From NCBI GenBank assembly GCA_013399875.1, contig VXAZ01003260.1, forward strand, positions 665,377-729,376: 64,000 nucleotides of DNA, in the 5' to 3' direction. The translations under genes and the position numbers were made by a program. Below the pieces are notes generated by a model. That model was not told the DNA's origin, ran no database searches, and was given only the letters and a program-made list of their open reading frames with translations. Below are positions 1 to 13,861 of this stretch, one piece after another. How positions within the stretch are numbered: position 1 is the first letter of the stretch; each line of letters starts with the position of its first letter. This DNA comes from Gymnorhina tibicen. Lineage: Eukaryota; Chordata; Aves; Passeriformes; Artamidae.

Positions 1-2248
1 CAATGTATTATGCTCCCTCTCCATAAGAGAACACAATGGAATCTGGCCAAACAAAAACATCCCCCTGAGTTATCCAGTTACTAGAAGCATGCAATAAATT
101 TTAGAAACAGCAGTCTAACACAGAAATGTATAATGCAAATCAATAAAATATTGAGCAAGGAACTGGTCTTTGAAAGGTTGTCTGTGCTGCTAAATGAAAG
201 CAGACCATAGCCTGACATAACGACTGAGTGATGCTAAGGGATTTGTATGCAGACTACAGAAAGCTGCAGATTTGCCTTGCACAGACCTGTCTGGAGAAAT
301 AAAAAATGGAACCAGGCAAGAAGCAATAGGTAGTGGGGATGACTGGGGTCGAATGCTCAGACTCAGTCACTGATTTCTTCAGTGTAGATGAGGCCTGAAC
401 ATCCCTAAAAGTATTGCTTATGTTATACTCAAGTAAAATGGGCTCTTTATTGATTCCTTCATCACTCTAGTTCTTCACCATGAAAGAAAGCAGCAGTGTT
501 CAGACATGTTTACAACAACAGTGAGAGTAACTCCAGGTTTTTATTTGAGATACCAAACTCTAATGTTTTGCCACAAATTGCAGAGCTTCGTAAGGGGAAA
601 GAACTATTCAAAGACTGTAATTATTTATCCAGGCTGGCAGACACTGGGTACACAGAATTTCATTAACAGCTGTGGTGGGTATCTTCCCATTACATGAAAG
701 CACAGTATTTCTTAGGTCTGTTACACAAGAGAATGTAATTTACTTCAACCGCAATGTATTCTTAGGTGTAAAAGAGCTTTTGGAGAGCAAGGTTTTGGAG
801 CAAGCAATTATACGCCTTTGAAATACTTTCCAAGATTAGTATTTTGTGTTTAAACTGCAGACATGGTTGCACTTGACTGATAAAACTGATGCCTCTCTTA
901 GAGACTCACATGCATTTCTCCTGCAAATGGTCTCAGAATAATGCTCTCACTGAGCATCCTTGCCAAAGACTTATCATTTGACTTTAGTCTTTGAGCAGGA
1001 ACTGGATGATTAATCTGATTTCTCAGCCCTCAACATTCTTGGATAAAAACACAGCCAATTTAAACAAGAGGAACCTAAAGATAAAAAGTATTAAAGTATT
1101 TGAAGAGAAAGAAAAGCAGATTAAGTGACTATATGCATTCTGTTCCTAAGTATTTATGAAACTGCAAAGCCAGATCTACACATTAATAGAGAACTTTCAA
1201 CAGAAAAAATATGCTGTTTATTGCTTTTTTAGTTTGAATGCCTTTGAAATCAGTCTGTGTTTTTATTTTTCCCTTATCCCTCTAATTTTGTATTCAGTCA
1301 GCCTTCAAATGAGTGTTATGCTTTCCAGGAACTGGATTCCCACTGATTTTGGGGAATTTTGGCCTCTTCAATACCACACAAGCTTCATATCATAAACAGT
1401 CACTTCTAAAGAAACTGGGAAACTCTCTTATCTCTTGACAAGAACAGTATGAGCATGGAGTCAAGAACAGTTATGTTTAATATCCATTTTTCATAAGGAT
1501 GCAGGATGGCACCTCATAAAGCTAAGCTAACAGAGTGAAATCTAAATTTGCCTGGTGCTAATGGGAGGTGATTACCGTTGTTTTTACAGAAAAGATTAAA
1601 TAGTGCAACAAAATATCACTGGTCCAAGACTTCTCTTCACAAAAATAGTCAGAGCCTGAAAATTAAGAAAAGAAGGAATTAAAATATTTGAGGACAGGTT
1701 ACTTCCAAATACCTCAATACTCTGCTCAAATCTGAAAGGACAGTCAAAAAAGGAAAATGGAACTAAGAATGTCTCTCTACCTTGTTTTGGCCTCTGCAGC
1801 AAGCTGAACAAATGAGGAACAGGGTGGTAGCCAGTGATGCCAATGGAAATTCTCACATGAGCGGTCAATGCCCAGAGGAAGAATCTAGCTGTTCTGTTTG
1901 CTTTCCTACCCATCCTTCACTCAAAGCTTTTCTTAGCTAATTTTTCTCCAATTAAACTCACACTGTGTTCTGTGCTTTAGTTGCTTTCAACGTATTTGCA
2001 GCTCCCTCATGAACTTTGAAAGGTTGGTTTATTAATTTGTAACTTTTCCCTTCTGGCGACATGGCAGCTACAGACATGTAAAAGTAGACAAAGTGGTAGA
2101 ATGTTCTGGATGTGAGGGAACTCACTGGTTCTGTCATGCCGTGGAACTGTAACTAACTTAGATCCTAACCCCTTCTGGCTGACCAGCTAATGCTTAGGGG
2201 CCTTACCAATACAGCACACAAAACCAAATTGAAGGTAAGAAAAGTAGA

Positions 2249-2325
2249 GTCATAGAATGATTTGGGCTGGAAAGGAGCTTTAATTGCTAATTGCACACTG
2301 GTCCAGAGGTATGGTTTTTTTCTTT
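2249..2325 (-). mobile_element. CR1 LINE 3'-end fragment
   Basis: The stretch opens with a CATAGAATGATTTGGGCTGG-type sequence followed by AAAGGAGCTTTAA. This is the reverse complement of the typical avian CR1 3' end. Only about 75 bp is recognisable, so it is a heavily 5'-truncated or decayed copy. It lies antisense to TRPC4. Confidence 0.7.
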
Positions 2326-3562
2326 TAATACTTCCCTGTGTGATATATGAAGTTGTTTAGAATACGTATTGATTTTAGTCTCCTAAAATGAACTTGAACT
2401 TCTGAGATTATAAGCGAAACATGTTAATAGTCTCAATTTATTCAGTGTTAGAATGAATACCAAGAGAATGATCAGCCACTATTTCTATTCTCTTGTGAGG
2501 TAGTGTATTTTGTAGAAACTGTTGGTACAGACAGGAAACTTGGTGTCAGAGGTATTTGAAGAGTGCCTTGGGAATAATAGGATTGAAATGACAGAGATTT
2601 AAGCAAATATGTGCCCAGTCATATTTATCTTCCTGCTTACTGGTGTCCCCAGGTGTTTTCTCCAAAGTTACTCCCTAGACCGTGAATTCCAGCCTGTACT
2701 GTTGCACAGGGTTATTCTGTCCCAAATGCAGGACTTCACATGGAAATATCGGTATTAGTTTTTGTTTGCTATGCATGGAAACAAAGCTAAGCTAGGAGTG
2801 CAAAAACAGGGATCCAGTATAACAGAAGTTAGTTCATATCTTATTTTCTCTCCAGATACTTACAGGGATTCTGTAATTGTTTTTCCCTAAAAAAATGTTT
2901 TGAATTATGGTGGTTCTAACACTTGCTCTGAATGGGAGCTAGACGTATTATACGAACATCACAATTCTGAAGTTTTGAGCTATTTTACACAATCATCCCA
3001 AAGCCCAATAACTCTTTCATTTTTCTTTACCACTGGAAGTCTGACAAAGCTATTCATGCACAGCTGGTTCCTAACAACTGCATTCTATTTTCATAGAGTT
3101 GCCATTGCTTTTTCTAAGAAATTAATCAGAATCACTGCATTTATAGATAAGTCTTGACTTATTTAATAGATATTTAATAGTTTTTTTCTGTGCTGATTCA
3201 TTTTACTGGGAAGGAGTAATGAATCAAAGTATGAGCTTCTGCTTGTGTTGATGTAGCAAATGAGAAATTTAAAATGCTCAAAGCTGCAATGTCATTAATC
3301 TTTTTAACAAAGCATTTCAGTTTTTACTTTTCTGTTTTCCTTTTCTTTTGCTTCCTTCCTCCTCATATTTGAAGTTACACAATAGAATAATTAAAATAAA
3401 AACTCCTGGAATTGTATTCTGTTCTTGGTGAGAGGAATGCAAACTCAGTATTTTATGATGAAGGCATCTGTGCTGTGAATTTGTTCTGCTGTAGGGATCT
3501 GATGTGACTCAGGTTGCCCTGATCAAATACAAGGTGGTGTGGTCTGGTGCTCTGATCCCACG

Positions 3563-4145
3563 TGTCCTCTTTTTGTCTGGGATAGAGTTAATCTTCTTCT
3601 TAGCAGCTGGTACAGTGCTGAGTTTTGGGTTTAGTGTGAGTATAATGTTGGTAACACACTGATGTTTTGGTCGTTGCTGAGCAGTGCTCACCCTAAGCCA
3701 AGGACATCCCAGTGTCTCGTGCTCTGCCATGGGCAGGTGAGCGAGAGGCTGGGAGGGAGCATGGCCAGGACAGGTGACCCAAACTGGCCAAGGGGATGTT
3801 CCATACCACAGAATGTCATGCCCAGTATATAAACTGGGGGAAGCTGGTTAGATGGGGCCAATCTCTGCTTGGGGATGGGCTGGGCGTCAGTCAGCTGTGG
3901 GTGGGAAACCACACTGTGCATCACCTCTTTCTCTTGGGTTTTATTCCTCTCTCTCTTTTTTTTCTTTATCGTTATTATTGTTGTTGCTGTTTTATATTAC
4001 TTTAACTCCATTGTTCAACTGTTCTTATTTCAGCCGACATTTTTTACCTTTTTCCAGTTCTCCTCCCCATCCCAGCTGGAGGAATGGGGTGGTGAGCGAG
4101 CAGCTCTGTGGTATTTTGTTGCCAGCTGGGGGTTAAACCATGACA
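3563..4145 (+). mobile_element. Solo LTR of an endogenous retrovirus (avian ERVL-like family)
   Basis: The element starts TGTCCTC and ends CATGACA, giving TGTC...GACA termini over 583 bp. Inside are a GGGATAGAGTTAA block, a TATA box and a T-rich 3' portion, all as I recall for abundant avian ERVL-type LTRs. No internal retroviral genes flank it, so it is a solo LTR. The possible 5-bp target duplication (CCACG before, CCAAG after) matches at 4 of 5 positions, as expected for an older insertion. It is sense relative to TRPC4. A second partial copy of the same family occurs antisense at 59830-60141. The family name is from memory. Confidence 0.85.
3826..3833 (+). promoter_or_regulatory. TATA box of the LTR at 3563-4145
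   Basis: TATATAAA lies about 264 bp into the LTR, just after the conserved CATGCCCAG segment, where an LTR U3 promoter is expected. Whether it is still active cannot be told from sequence. Confidence 0.6.
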
Positions 4146-6499
4146 CCAAGTGAGCTCACTGGTCCCCTTAAGGACACAGCTGCAGATAAAGCTAAAATTT
4201 GAGTAAAAGTTGACCAGTGGTTTGCATCCAGCAAGAATCATGATTATTGTGATGGTCTGCTCCAGCTGGCACAAGATTTAGAATGCATGGACCTGAGAAG
4301 ATTCATAGTATTTGGCACAGGAATCAGGGTTTCTGGCCTGAGGCAGAAAACAGGCAGTGTAACTGTACCCAAAGGAGTCCAGAACACAGTCCCTAGCTTT
4401 TGGAAAGGAAAATGTAGAGCTGATCTACTCAATAACATTAAAGCTTTTAAACTGCCCCTAAATGGTATTTGTCTTAATGAAGCAGTCCTCACAGATTAAG
4501 TGTTGAAATTCTCAAATACAACCTTTGGGGGAGAACACAGAGAAGAACATGCAGTGACATCTCTAAAGGGAGAAACAATCTACCAAATTTAGGAGTCTTC
4601 TTAGTGAGACTGTGACTTGAATCTGTCATTAGTGCCAATGCTTTTCACAACCAATAGATAGAAAATACTGACATGTGAATTCAAAGTTAAAATGGAAGAG
4701 CTTGGGTTTTCATTAAATATCTGTGAAAATTTGTAAAATTTTAAAAGTAAAGTATTCTAGAGAAAGAAAAAGGAGTTAAGCTTAATTCTTAGTCAAATGG
4801 GAGCGCAGTCATTGAGAAGTGTGTGTGACAAAGCAGCAGACCTCAGAGCAAACCTTTCCTGCCAGTGTGGCTGTAATGGCAGTACAGCACAGCACAACAG
4901 AGAATCTGGTCATGACTTCAAAAAAGGATTAATAAGAAAGTTTATGATAAATGTTTTGATCTTTTTCCTCCTCAAAAAGAAGTCTTTAATATTCTTCTGT
5001 TAGAGACTGCTATCAGAGGTAGTTCTTTGTACTACAGCATAGCTCGCTTGTGTATAACTCAGAAAGGAAGTAAATTTTCTTTGACAGCTTTCATTTCTAG
5101 ATGAAAAATTACATCCTTTTTTCATATAACATACTCAACCCCCTATTGATGTGAGAATGAGAATTTAGCATGGACCTCAGATTTTGTTAGACTGCTTTTA
5201 TAGATGAAAAAATGAGCACCTGGTTACAAGTGGAAGTTTTTTATATCTTTGTGTATTTCATAATACAGTGAAATAAATACTTGAAGGTAACATTGTGGTA
5301 CGGTAAAGAGCTGTCAACTTATTCTGATGATATATTATTTATAAAAGTATTATTTCTCTAAAGACCATATATAGTTAATGGTAACAATTGTCTTATTTCT
5401 TCATCATTTCATTGACTGAGAAATATGTATTATAGCAAAAGGAAAAGTCAGATTTAATCAGAAGTGAAAATTAAATTCTCTGTTATGTATATGCTTGGAT
5501 AGCACTAGAATCAGGCTCTGTTATTATTTATACCAGATTATTTTTGCTGGCATTGTGAATAATTTCTGGTTTTCAGTGGTCTCAGGGAAGAGCCAGTTCC
5601 CAGCATGAAAAGTAAGAGAATGAATACCAGAACATTTTCAGATGGGTAGACTCTATGAAGGAGCCAAAGATGTGAAATCAGGAAAATTCATATGGAAAAA
5701 TCCCCTGTGTAATTACAAACTGCTGGAAGCTATTGGAAGCCATCATAATGTGAAAATATAAACTTGCTAATTGCTAATTATGTGGACATAATGTCAAAGT
5801 CAAATAACATAATACTGACAGTACAAAAGATACTCAAGAATAGTAAAAGAATACCTCCAATCTTTCCAATTAAGGAAGAAAAATTATACTACAGTGAAAA
5901 TATTTTGGCATAGGCAATGCAGAACTGGCATATTAATGTCACAGGGTATTTCTATTTCTGCTAGTCACAAAATATTTGTGTAAAATAGTTTTTATTTTTT
6001 TTGTCTCCAAGTTCATCAGAGGACTTGCATGTCTACTTAGCTTTGATATGTGATCATCTCAGATGTAATGCCATCCATTTATACAGGAATTATCCTATGC
6101 TCGAGCATATCATTCTTCCATCCAGTTTTATTCTTCCCTTCTAATAGAAAGATTTCTAACAGTTATAGTATAAATGTGAATTGACCAGAGAATATTGTCA
6201 TGAAGAATTTTTCCTTATTTTTTCTGTCGAGAAGGGTTTTTTAGTGGATAAATTAAAAGTTCAAGTGTCATAAGAATTTGGAATCAGTAATAAAATATAT
6301 TAACCACAGATTAACTTAGTTAATCTATTTAACTGTTTCTTACCTGTGAGTAATGTCTCTGAGATAGGCTACGTGGGCAGCATGTACACTGTGAGTCCCA
6401 GGAAGGTTTCCCTGCCCCCAGTTCCTGTATGCTCTCAAATGTTTACCTATGAAGCATGAAAACAACATCTTCCCCTCATTTCCTCTGGAGGAAACAGGT

Positions 6500-6526
6500 C
6501 CACAAGGACCACAAGGACCACAAGGG
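6500..6526 (+). repeat. Three-copy 9-bp tandem repeat (CCACAAGGA)
   Basis: Two exact copies of CCACAAGGA are followed by CCACAAGGG, a short minisatellite inside the presumed intron. No function is indicated. Confidence 0.85.
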
Positions 6527-8762
6527 ACAAGCTCACCTTTTCTGTGCAGCTGAAAAACAAGACTGTACGGTTCACCACTGTGCACGCTTTTCTTCCATCA
6601 GGGTATAACTGTTCCCTGTTCAAAACCTTCCTTCATTATTCAGCTAATGTAATAAATGTAGATATAACTACTGACCATATTTCACAGCATATGATGACAA
6701 TCTCTTGACCACAGAAATGAAGGAAGTACTCAAATCTGTGAGAATTAGTTTGGACATTTTTAATAACATCATACAGTTCATTGATAAATTAAACTTTAAA
6801 AGAAGTTTCAGCAAGAGGTTTAGGATAATCTTCCAGTTGTCCAAAGAATACTATCATTGGTTCATAGTTAATTTTATATGGCAAATTATCTCAGAACCAT
6901 AAAGAAAAGTCTTCAGTGAAGAGCCAGATATTTTTATATTTTCAGGACATTGCTAATCAACCTTGACAATGTGTTGTTACATAAAAAACCAACAGCATGA
7001 AACTAGATATTTGGACCTCTCAGAAATGCATTATATCATCTGTAGATAAACACACTGTGTTGTGTTTTCTGTTATAGACCTTTGCCTGCAGCACTAGAAC
7101 TGCTTCCCTATGCATACAGCTCTTAAAATGCAGATGCAGTATTTTATATGCTTGCTCCATTCCATACCGTTAGTTGTTTCTTATGTATTTTATGTCAAGC
7201 AAGTAATATAAAGCACATTACCAAGGCTGCTCCCTCTGTCTCCAGCCATATCAAATGTATAGTCTATGAAAGTTTTCTCCTCTAATCAGAGGATCCAACC
7301 AGTGCTAGAACTCTCTTGTCACAATCGTATTTTGAAGAAAAGTGAAAGCTAATTTCTTATGAAATTATTACTTTAAAAATTGTCTCTTCAGTGTCTGGGA
7401 TCTGAAAATTTTCTGCACTTACTGAAAAACTTCCTGTGCCTCAGAACACCATCCTTAACACATTGTACCTTAGCCGCATAGTCCCAACGCCATGAAATCT
7501 AATATGGGTATTAGAAGACAAGAGGCATTTTTAAAGCCTGCTCAGAAATGCTTTCTCTGTTAACACTGACAGTTTTGCATATTAATCTGTTCAAAGATTG
7601 TTTGATCACGGAGCATCCTCCAGATGGTGCATTCAGCAAGGGTCTCCTCATTGCATGAGGTCCCTCTGCATCAGTTCTGGTCTGCCAGAACTGGCAGCCC
7701 AGTATTTGGACATTGGAAAAACTCCTCCTTTTACTTAATTTTCTCTGCATTACAGACACTAATTCCCTTTTATCCATGCTTGGCAAGGAGTAGATCGCCT
7801 ACATCTGTCACCAGCCTTTGCTAGCGACTGAAGCTGTTCCTTCATGTAGGTCCCCAAAACTGTGGGGATGGCCAAGGGTGTTTAGAAAGGGGGAGCAGGC
7901 AAGACTTAGGAACTGATTACTTTAGGTGAGAGGATACGTAATGTGAAGATGTTATGAAGAGGAAGAAGCAAACATGGACCTGGCCCTCTCTGGGGCAAAA
8001 AGAGAAAAGTATTTTATTGGGGAATTATTCCATGAGTCACACTTTTTCACTGGTCAAGCAGAGCACTAATCTGTACCTACTCAAGCTGATTAAGTTGAAA
8101 AATTTTTTAGAGAAAATAAACTTAACAAAAACACAACTCTGAAAGCATCTGCTTTGACTGCATACACTATTATTCCAGATATTTGTACCTTGAAAGAAAC
8201 AACCTGAAACCTTGAGAATTCATTTTTCCTAATGGAGGAGGACACTCTGTTGCTCTTCTTTAAGGTTTTCTTCAAGATACTTCCAGTAGGAATAAATTTT
8301 CTTATCTTTTACAACAGTCAGAGGCAGCTTCACTGCTGGTGTCTGATCGGCAAATTTGTCTCTACTAAAGACTCTGGCATTTCATTAATGTACAACAGGT
8401 TTGAATTTGGCTCAGGTAATCAATTCTGACGAGATCCAGACATATCTGGAAAGATGCATGCTGACTCTCATTTCATTCCAATCTAAAGAGCGTTTTTTAC
8501 CAGTAATAATCCCAGTGATTTTAGAAACAATTTGAGAAGTTACCTATTATTCATCCCCGAAGGAACTTGGCTCCTGTGGTTATAAATATTGTCAAAACAA
8601 TGTAAGATCCCAAAGTAGGTGCATTTGATTAGAGTTCAAATCTGAAATTATGTAGTGAAAATAAGCAATTTTGTAATAAGAGAAGTTTCTGTATAGCTTT
8701 ACTAAGTATGCAGCTAATGATTTAATCCAACGTATGTATGTAATGCACTTAATGTAAGCGTA

Positions 8763-9881
8763 TTGGGTTTGTGTGGCAAGATTTTGGTAGTAGGGTGGTT
8801 TCAGTGAGAAGCTGCCAGAAGATTCCTCCTTTCTCCCATGTTCAATGCCAGATGAATCCAAGACAGACATGCTTCTGGCCGAAGTTGAGCCCATCACTGG
8901 TGATGGTAGTGCCTCTGGGATAGCAGATTTAAGAAAGGAAAGAAGTTACTGCACAGGAACAATTTCAGACAGGGTACAGGGGAGTGAAAATATGTGAGCA
9001 GCACAACTCTGTACCCAGGTCAGTGGAGAAGGACAGGGAGGAGGTGTTCCAGGCGTCAGAGCAGAGACTCCTCTGTGGCCGGTGAGGAAGACCATGGTAT
9101 GGCAGGCTGTCCCCCTGCAGCCCATGGAGGTCCATGGTGGAGCAGAGACCCACCTGCACCCCTTGGTAACTCCACACTGCAACAGGTGGATGCATGAAGG
9201 AGGCCGTGACCCACTGGGAATCCTGCACTGGCCCAGGCTCCTGGAAGGACCTGTGGTCCTGTGAAGAGAGGAGTCCAAGCTGGAGCAGGTTTGCTGGCAG
9301 GACTTACGACTGTATGGAGGACCCATGATGGAGAAGTCTGCTCCTGAGGAGCTGCACCCCATGGGAGGGACCCACACTGGAGCAGCTCATGAAGAACTGC
9401 ATGACTCCAGTGGGAAGGAGTCATGTTGTAGACAGTTGTGGAGAACTGTCTCCCGTAGGAGGAACTCCATGGTGGAACAGGGGAAGAGTGTGAGGAGTCC
9501 TCCCCCTGAGGAGAAAGTAGTGGCAGAGACAACATGTGAGGAACTGACCGCAGCCCTCATTCCCCATTCCCCTGCACCATGTTGGGGTAGAGAATTTGGG
9601 AGTGAAGTTGAGCCTGAGAAACAGGGAGGGGTGGGGGAAAGCTGGTTTTAAGATTTGATTTTATTTCTGATTATTCTGTTCTGGTTTGATGGGTAATAAA
9701 CTAATTGCCCCAAGTCAAGTCTATTTTGCCCATGATGGTAACTGGTGAGTGATTTTTCCCTGTCCTTATCTTGACCCACGAGCCTTTCTTTATATCTTCT
9801 CTCTCTCCCATCCCCAGCTGAGGAGTGGAATGATAGAGCAGCTTTGTTGGGCAGCTGGCATCCAGCCAGGGTTAACCCACC
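8763..9881 (+). mobile_element. Solo LTR (~1.1 kb) with 6-bp target-site duplication
   Basis: The edges carry an inverted match (TTGGGTT at the left, AACCCACC at the right), and the element is flanked by AGCGTA on both sides (8757-8762 and 9882-9887), consistent with a target-site duplication. The interior is GC-rich with many related short blocks around GGAGCAG, CCATGG and CTGCACCCC. Near the 3' end there is an AATAAA signal followed by a GT/T-rich stretch. The start GGGTTTGTGTGGCAAG resembles an avian LTR family I have seen before. The unusually long open frames on both strands here reflect GC content and repeats, not genes. It is sense relative to TRPC4. Confidence 0.8.
9695..9700 (+). terminator. 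LTR polyadenylation signal (AATAAA)
   Basis: AATAAA sits near the 3' end of the 8763-9881 LTR and is followed within about 80 bp by T- and GT-rich sequence. It lies on the sense strand of TRPC4, about 1.1 kb upstream of the first exon in the window, so it could in principle end TRPC4 transcripts early. Confidence 0.55.
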
Positions 9882-10834
9882 AGCGTACCAGAAGGAAAAT
9901 GCTTACTTTCTTTCCTTTTCTTTTTTTCAATGCAACTCTGGCCTTCTTTGATACATATGTTTCTTCTATTCTATGCCTTTTGTGTCAACTCCTGCGTGCT
10001 GCTACTCTATGTCACAGCATAAAAGAAAACAATGGGGAAATAGGAACTAGTGATCAAAGAAAAGTATGACATAAAACCTTGATATATACTTCTTTGAAAG
10101 CTATCTGAAAAATATTAAATATTTATTTGATTTTGAGGGGTTTTGGTGAAATTCAGTTTTAAGGATCATATTCTAAAAAATGAAATCCTGTCATGGAAAC
10201 AGATAGAGCATAAAGTGTCACACAGGATAGGTGTGTATCCTGACAAGGGTTAGTGAAATACTGGGGAATACTAGTGCTTAGTCCACATTGTCTAAGTATT
10301 TTGTAATGCATCTCTAAGAGTTTTGTCACTATTAAAGCATGTAAACCTGCTTTTTTAGAGAATTAGCAGGGAACATACTGAGAACAGTTTGTTCATGCCT
10401 GTGGAATTCAGTTTCATTGTTCGCAGATCTCACTAGTGCTCTTTGGTTTCATATCAACTTCTATCTCATGTTCTGTGAATTCTTCACAAACCTTGCTGAT
10501 TAAATAATAGAAGTATTTGTGAACTTGCTTTTCAGTTTCAAGTCAGGTTTTGAGGTCCGTGTGTTTCACAGTCTGTTGAGTCCTTGTGTACTCAACCAAT
10601 GGGGAAGTGAAGCTTTATTGTGAAAAGTAAATGTTTTTGTCTCTGCACTGTACTTTTGGCATTGAAGGAAAGGCAGGCTGACCCAGCCCTGTCTTACTGG
10701 TATTATCAGTATGAGTGGGCTTGCACAGGCTGTGGATTTTTTTTTTTTAATCTCTATCTACTAAACATAAATAGAATGAAAAAACTTTACAGAGTTAACA
10801 AGAAACTAACTCTCTTCCTTTCTTCTCTCTGTAG

Positions 10835-11171
10835 TTTGTTGCCCAGCCCAACTGCCAGCAGCTGCTCGCATCCCGCTGGTACGACGAGTTCCCTGGATGG
10901 CGAAGGCGACACTGGGCAGTGAAGATGTTGACATGTGTTGTGATAGGACTCCTTTTCCCAGTCTTCTCTGTGTGCTACCTGATAGCTCCCAAAAGCCCGT
11001 TGGGGCTGTTCATCAGAAAGCCATTTATCAAATTTATCTGCCATACTGCATCGTACTTGACTTTTCTGTTCCTGCTGTTGCTTGCCTCTCAGCACATCGA
11101 CAGGTCAGACCTCAGCATGCAGGGACCCCCACCAACCATCGTCGAGTGGATGATATTACCGTGGGTCCTGG
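10835..11171 (+). CDS. TRPC4: TRPC4 coding exon: pre-S1 region, S1 and S2
   Basis: This exon encodes the stretch entering the membrane domain of TRPC4, a receptor-operated, Gq/PLC- and Gi-linked non-selective Ca2+-permeable channel of the plasma membrane. It starts after CTCTCTGTAG and reads [19 protein letters not shown], then [12 protein letters not shown]. Two hydrophobic segments follow: S1 ([20 protein letters not shown]) and S2 ([20 protein letters not shown]), then the [18 protein letters not shown] linker. It has 112 full codons plus one base. The split glycine codon is completed by GT at the start of the next exon. SRWYDEF and HIDRSDL fit TRPC4 better than its closest paralogue TRPC5, judged from memory of the human proteins. 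Earlier exons are outside the window. Confidence 0.95.
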
Positions 11172-13861
11172 GTAAATGTATTACTAAAGAAAATACAGTG
11201 AAAAGTATTTTGACCCCTGCAGTTTTGCCAGGCATTCCTGAGGCAGGATACAGCAGAGTTCTGTCATGAATTATTGACCTACTGAAGCAGGCAAATGGTC
11301 CATCTCCTCCAGTGCTTAGCAAGAGTAGTTGACAATGTAGACAAACAGTAGACTTTGAAAATCCGGAGTGTCACCATCTGATTACACAGTGCCCTGAAGC
11401 ATATATATTGTTTTTCTTTTTAATATCTATTTTCTCCAGACCAGAAACTGTTCTGGTTCTTGTAAGTGTCCATTTTTTTAATTTGCTAGTCTACTTAAAA
11501 AAAGGATCCCTTTGCCACAATGATTACTTTTCATGTAAGGAAATGAGGCATAATGTAATTTCTGTAGTGTTACTACTAACCTTCATTACCTACAAGATGC
11601 TTCTTTCTAAATGACAGACTCACCTATTGCAAATAGTGATGATCAGCATTTTCAAGTGAGTATTTTCATTAAAATATGCACACAGAGTATTTTTTTTGGT
11701 TCAAGACCAGTGATGAGAACTTGTCACACAATTAAAACCAAATATCGTATATCAGAAAGAATAAGAAAATTCCCTAGCATTTTTAAAATAAAAAAAAAAA
11801 AATACCACTCTGTCCTCATAGTTTAAAATAAAAATTTCAGTCTGGAATTATTGAAAGCCTACTTTGTGTGGGTCATGTCATCCTTAAACATGATTCTTCC
11901 TTCCTGTGATCCTAAGATTATCCTGTGTGCTCCCTAACTTTGCCTGCCATACTCTGTCAGCCCTGCCAGATGGTAATTTCTCTCAGTGTGCTGTGGTCTC
12001 CCCGCTTTTTCTTATTTTAAGAATCAACACAAGTTGGACCAGGTCAGGGCAAATATATTTGTCTAAAATAAAATTGTAGAAGGAAGGACTTAGTAGTCTT
12101 GCCTGCAAGAATTTAAGTTTGATATATTCATTAAAATTGCCATCATATAGACAGGTTCCTGCACAAAATTTCTGAAATTTTAGTGGGATTTTGATACCAT
12201 TACTTCTCCCAGAGCTTCCCATTGAGATACTGTGTATCTTCCCTTTTTCCCAAACTTGTGGGTTTCTTTAGAGCAATGAAACTGTTAAGGCTTTTGGCCC
12301 CATTGATCCCATATAATTTACAACACACTGTTCAACTTATAATACACTAGTTGGCTGTGCCTGATATTCTGGAGAACTATAATTCAGTGGCTTTTCCTTT
12401 ATATGTACTTTGGTAGAGCACTGTGGGAAGCAGGAGGCAGGTGTACATCTGTTTTTCACTTGGAAAAACAAGTGTGCATGACTGAAAACACTGTGTACAC
12501 TTACTTGTCAGGCACCAGTCAGAAGGACCTGCCTTGCACAGGTGAACGGCGTTTTGGGATTTTCCCCACGGTAGCACAGCAGTCCTCACCACCAGCCTTC
12601 GCTGTGAGGTGTGTTGTCCTTGGCTGGGTAAATATTTCTACTACATTAAAAAAGACAGTATCCAAGATTATTGCAAAGAAATTATTCAGTCTGGGAGGTT
12701 GTTTAGACTGGTATTTCTTACAGACAAGTAAGTAACTTCAATAAGCAAGTTTCACATTTAAACATTAAAAGAAAAATTTCCTCCAGGCAATTTTCCCACT
12801 TTTGTACCATCAAGAAATGAGAAACCAGCATAAAAATTATTAGCTTAATATATTACTTCCTTAGAAATAAATGCTGTAATATTGAGGAGGAGTAGGAGGC
12901 TCTTCTGTGCTGTGCTGTGCCCAGAGGAGAGGTTAGTATCTTTTCTGTCTGGCCTTCCAAAATAGCAGATGGTCAGTATCTATTCAGCTTTCACAGTATC
13001 CTGAGGCTAAAGGATAATAAGAACAAATGCATAGCTGACACATAGACCTTGATGTGCCAAAGTGGATTTTATCATTAACCTGTCTTTTAACAGAGCTGAG
13101 AGAAAGAGGCACAATTTGAGCAGGGCAAGAGCTAGTTTCTGGTAAAGGAATTCAAAAATTTTAGTGACTAGCTTCTCTCCAGAAAACACTCAGTGGGAAG
13201 AGGAAGAACCTCTATTGCCCTCAACCTCTGACATGGTTGTTTGCTTAGGAAGATGTTTAAGTAACTCAGCATCCCAAAGCACTTGTTTGAAGAAGCCGTT
13301 AACCCTGAGAATTATGGCCATCAAGATGACTATCATTTCTAAAAGCAACATTAATATTTTCAGTATAGACTCATATGGCCAGATTATGCCTGTGCTGAAC
13401 AAACCCTTCATCTGCAAGAAGTACAGGTCAAGTCAAGGGACCCACTTCCATAAACAAAAATTCATGAGCATGGATGAAGATCAGTATTCTGATACCATGT
13501 GGTTAAATGGCTTGTAAATTATCTAGACTGTGCTGTTCAGAAGAACCGTGCCTTCCAAAATCTCTTGCATCCAAAATGATGCATTTTACACACGGATCTC
13601 TAGTGTTTCCTAACTAGCAGTTTCCTGATCCAGTTTCAGATTTTCTGTGTTCAGCCTTCAGGTTTTGGTTGCTGTAGTGCCTTAGCCCACCCGAATAATG
13701 AGGCCTCAGATTCACCCATGGTAATCTCAGGCAATTCATTAGGTACCTAACTTCCCCCTACCACTGAAGGAAACATACATATCCACAGGACATTTCAGCT
13801 CACAGCATATGATGAACGTGTCTATGTCAGCTTTTTCGGTTGTATATTTAGGTCTTTTTCA

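Larger units (their letters stand above)
1..10834 (+). other. TRPC4: Presumed TRPC4 intron (upstream part, incomplete)
   Basis: The first recognisable TRPC4 exon in the window starts just after this stretch at an AG acceptor, and it does not contain the start codon or the ankyrin repeats known for the family. The preceding sequence is therefore inferred to be intron. No open frame in it resembles a protein family. It is AT-rich and carries a CR1 end, two LTRs and a small 9-bp tandem repeat, listed separately. The rest, including 4146-8762 apart from the small repeat, holds nothing I can identify. Earlier exons could only lie upstream of the window. Confidence 0.75.

Noticed and set aside
9056..9535. 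Minus-strand frame of 159 codons, and overlapping frames of about 100-140 codons on both strands
   Set aside because: All lie inside the GC-rich LTR at 8763-9881. None resembles a retroviral or host protein, and both strands are equally open.
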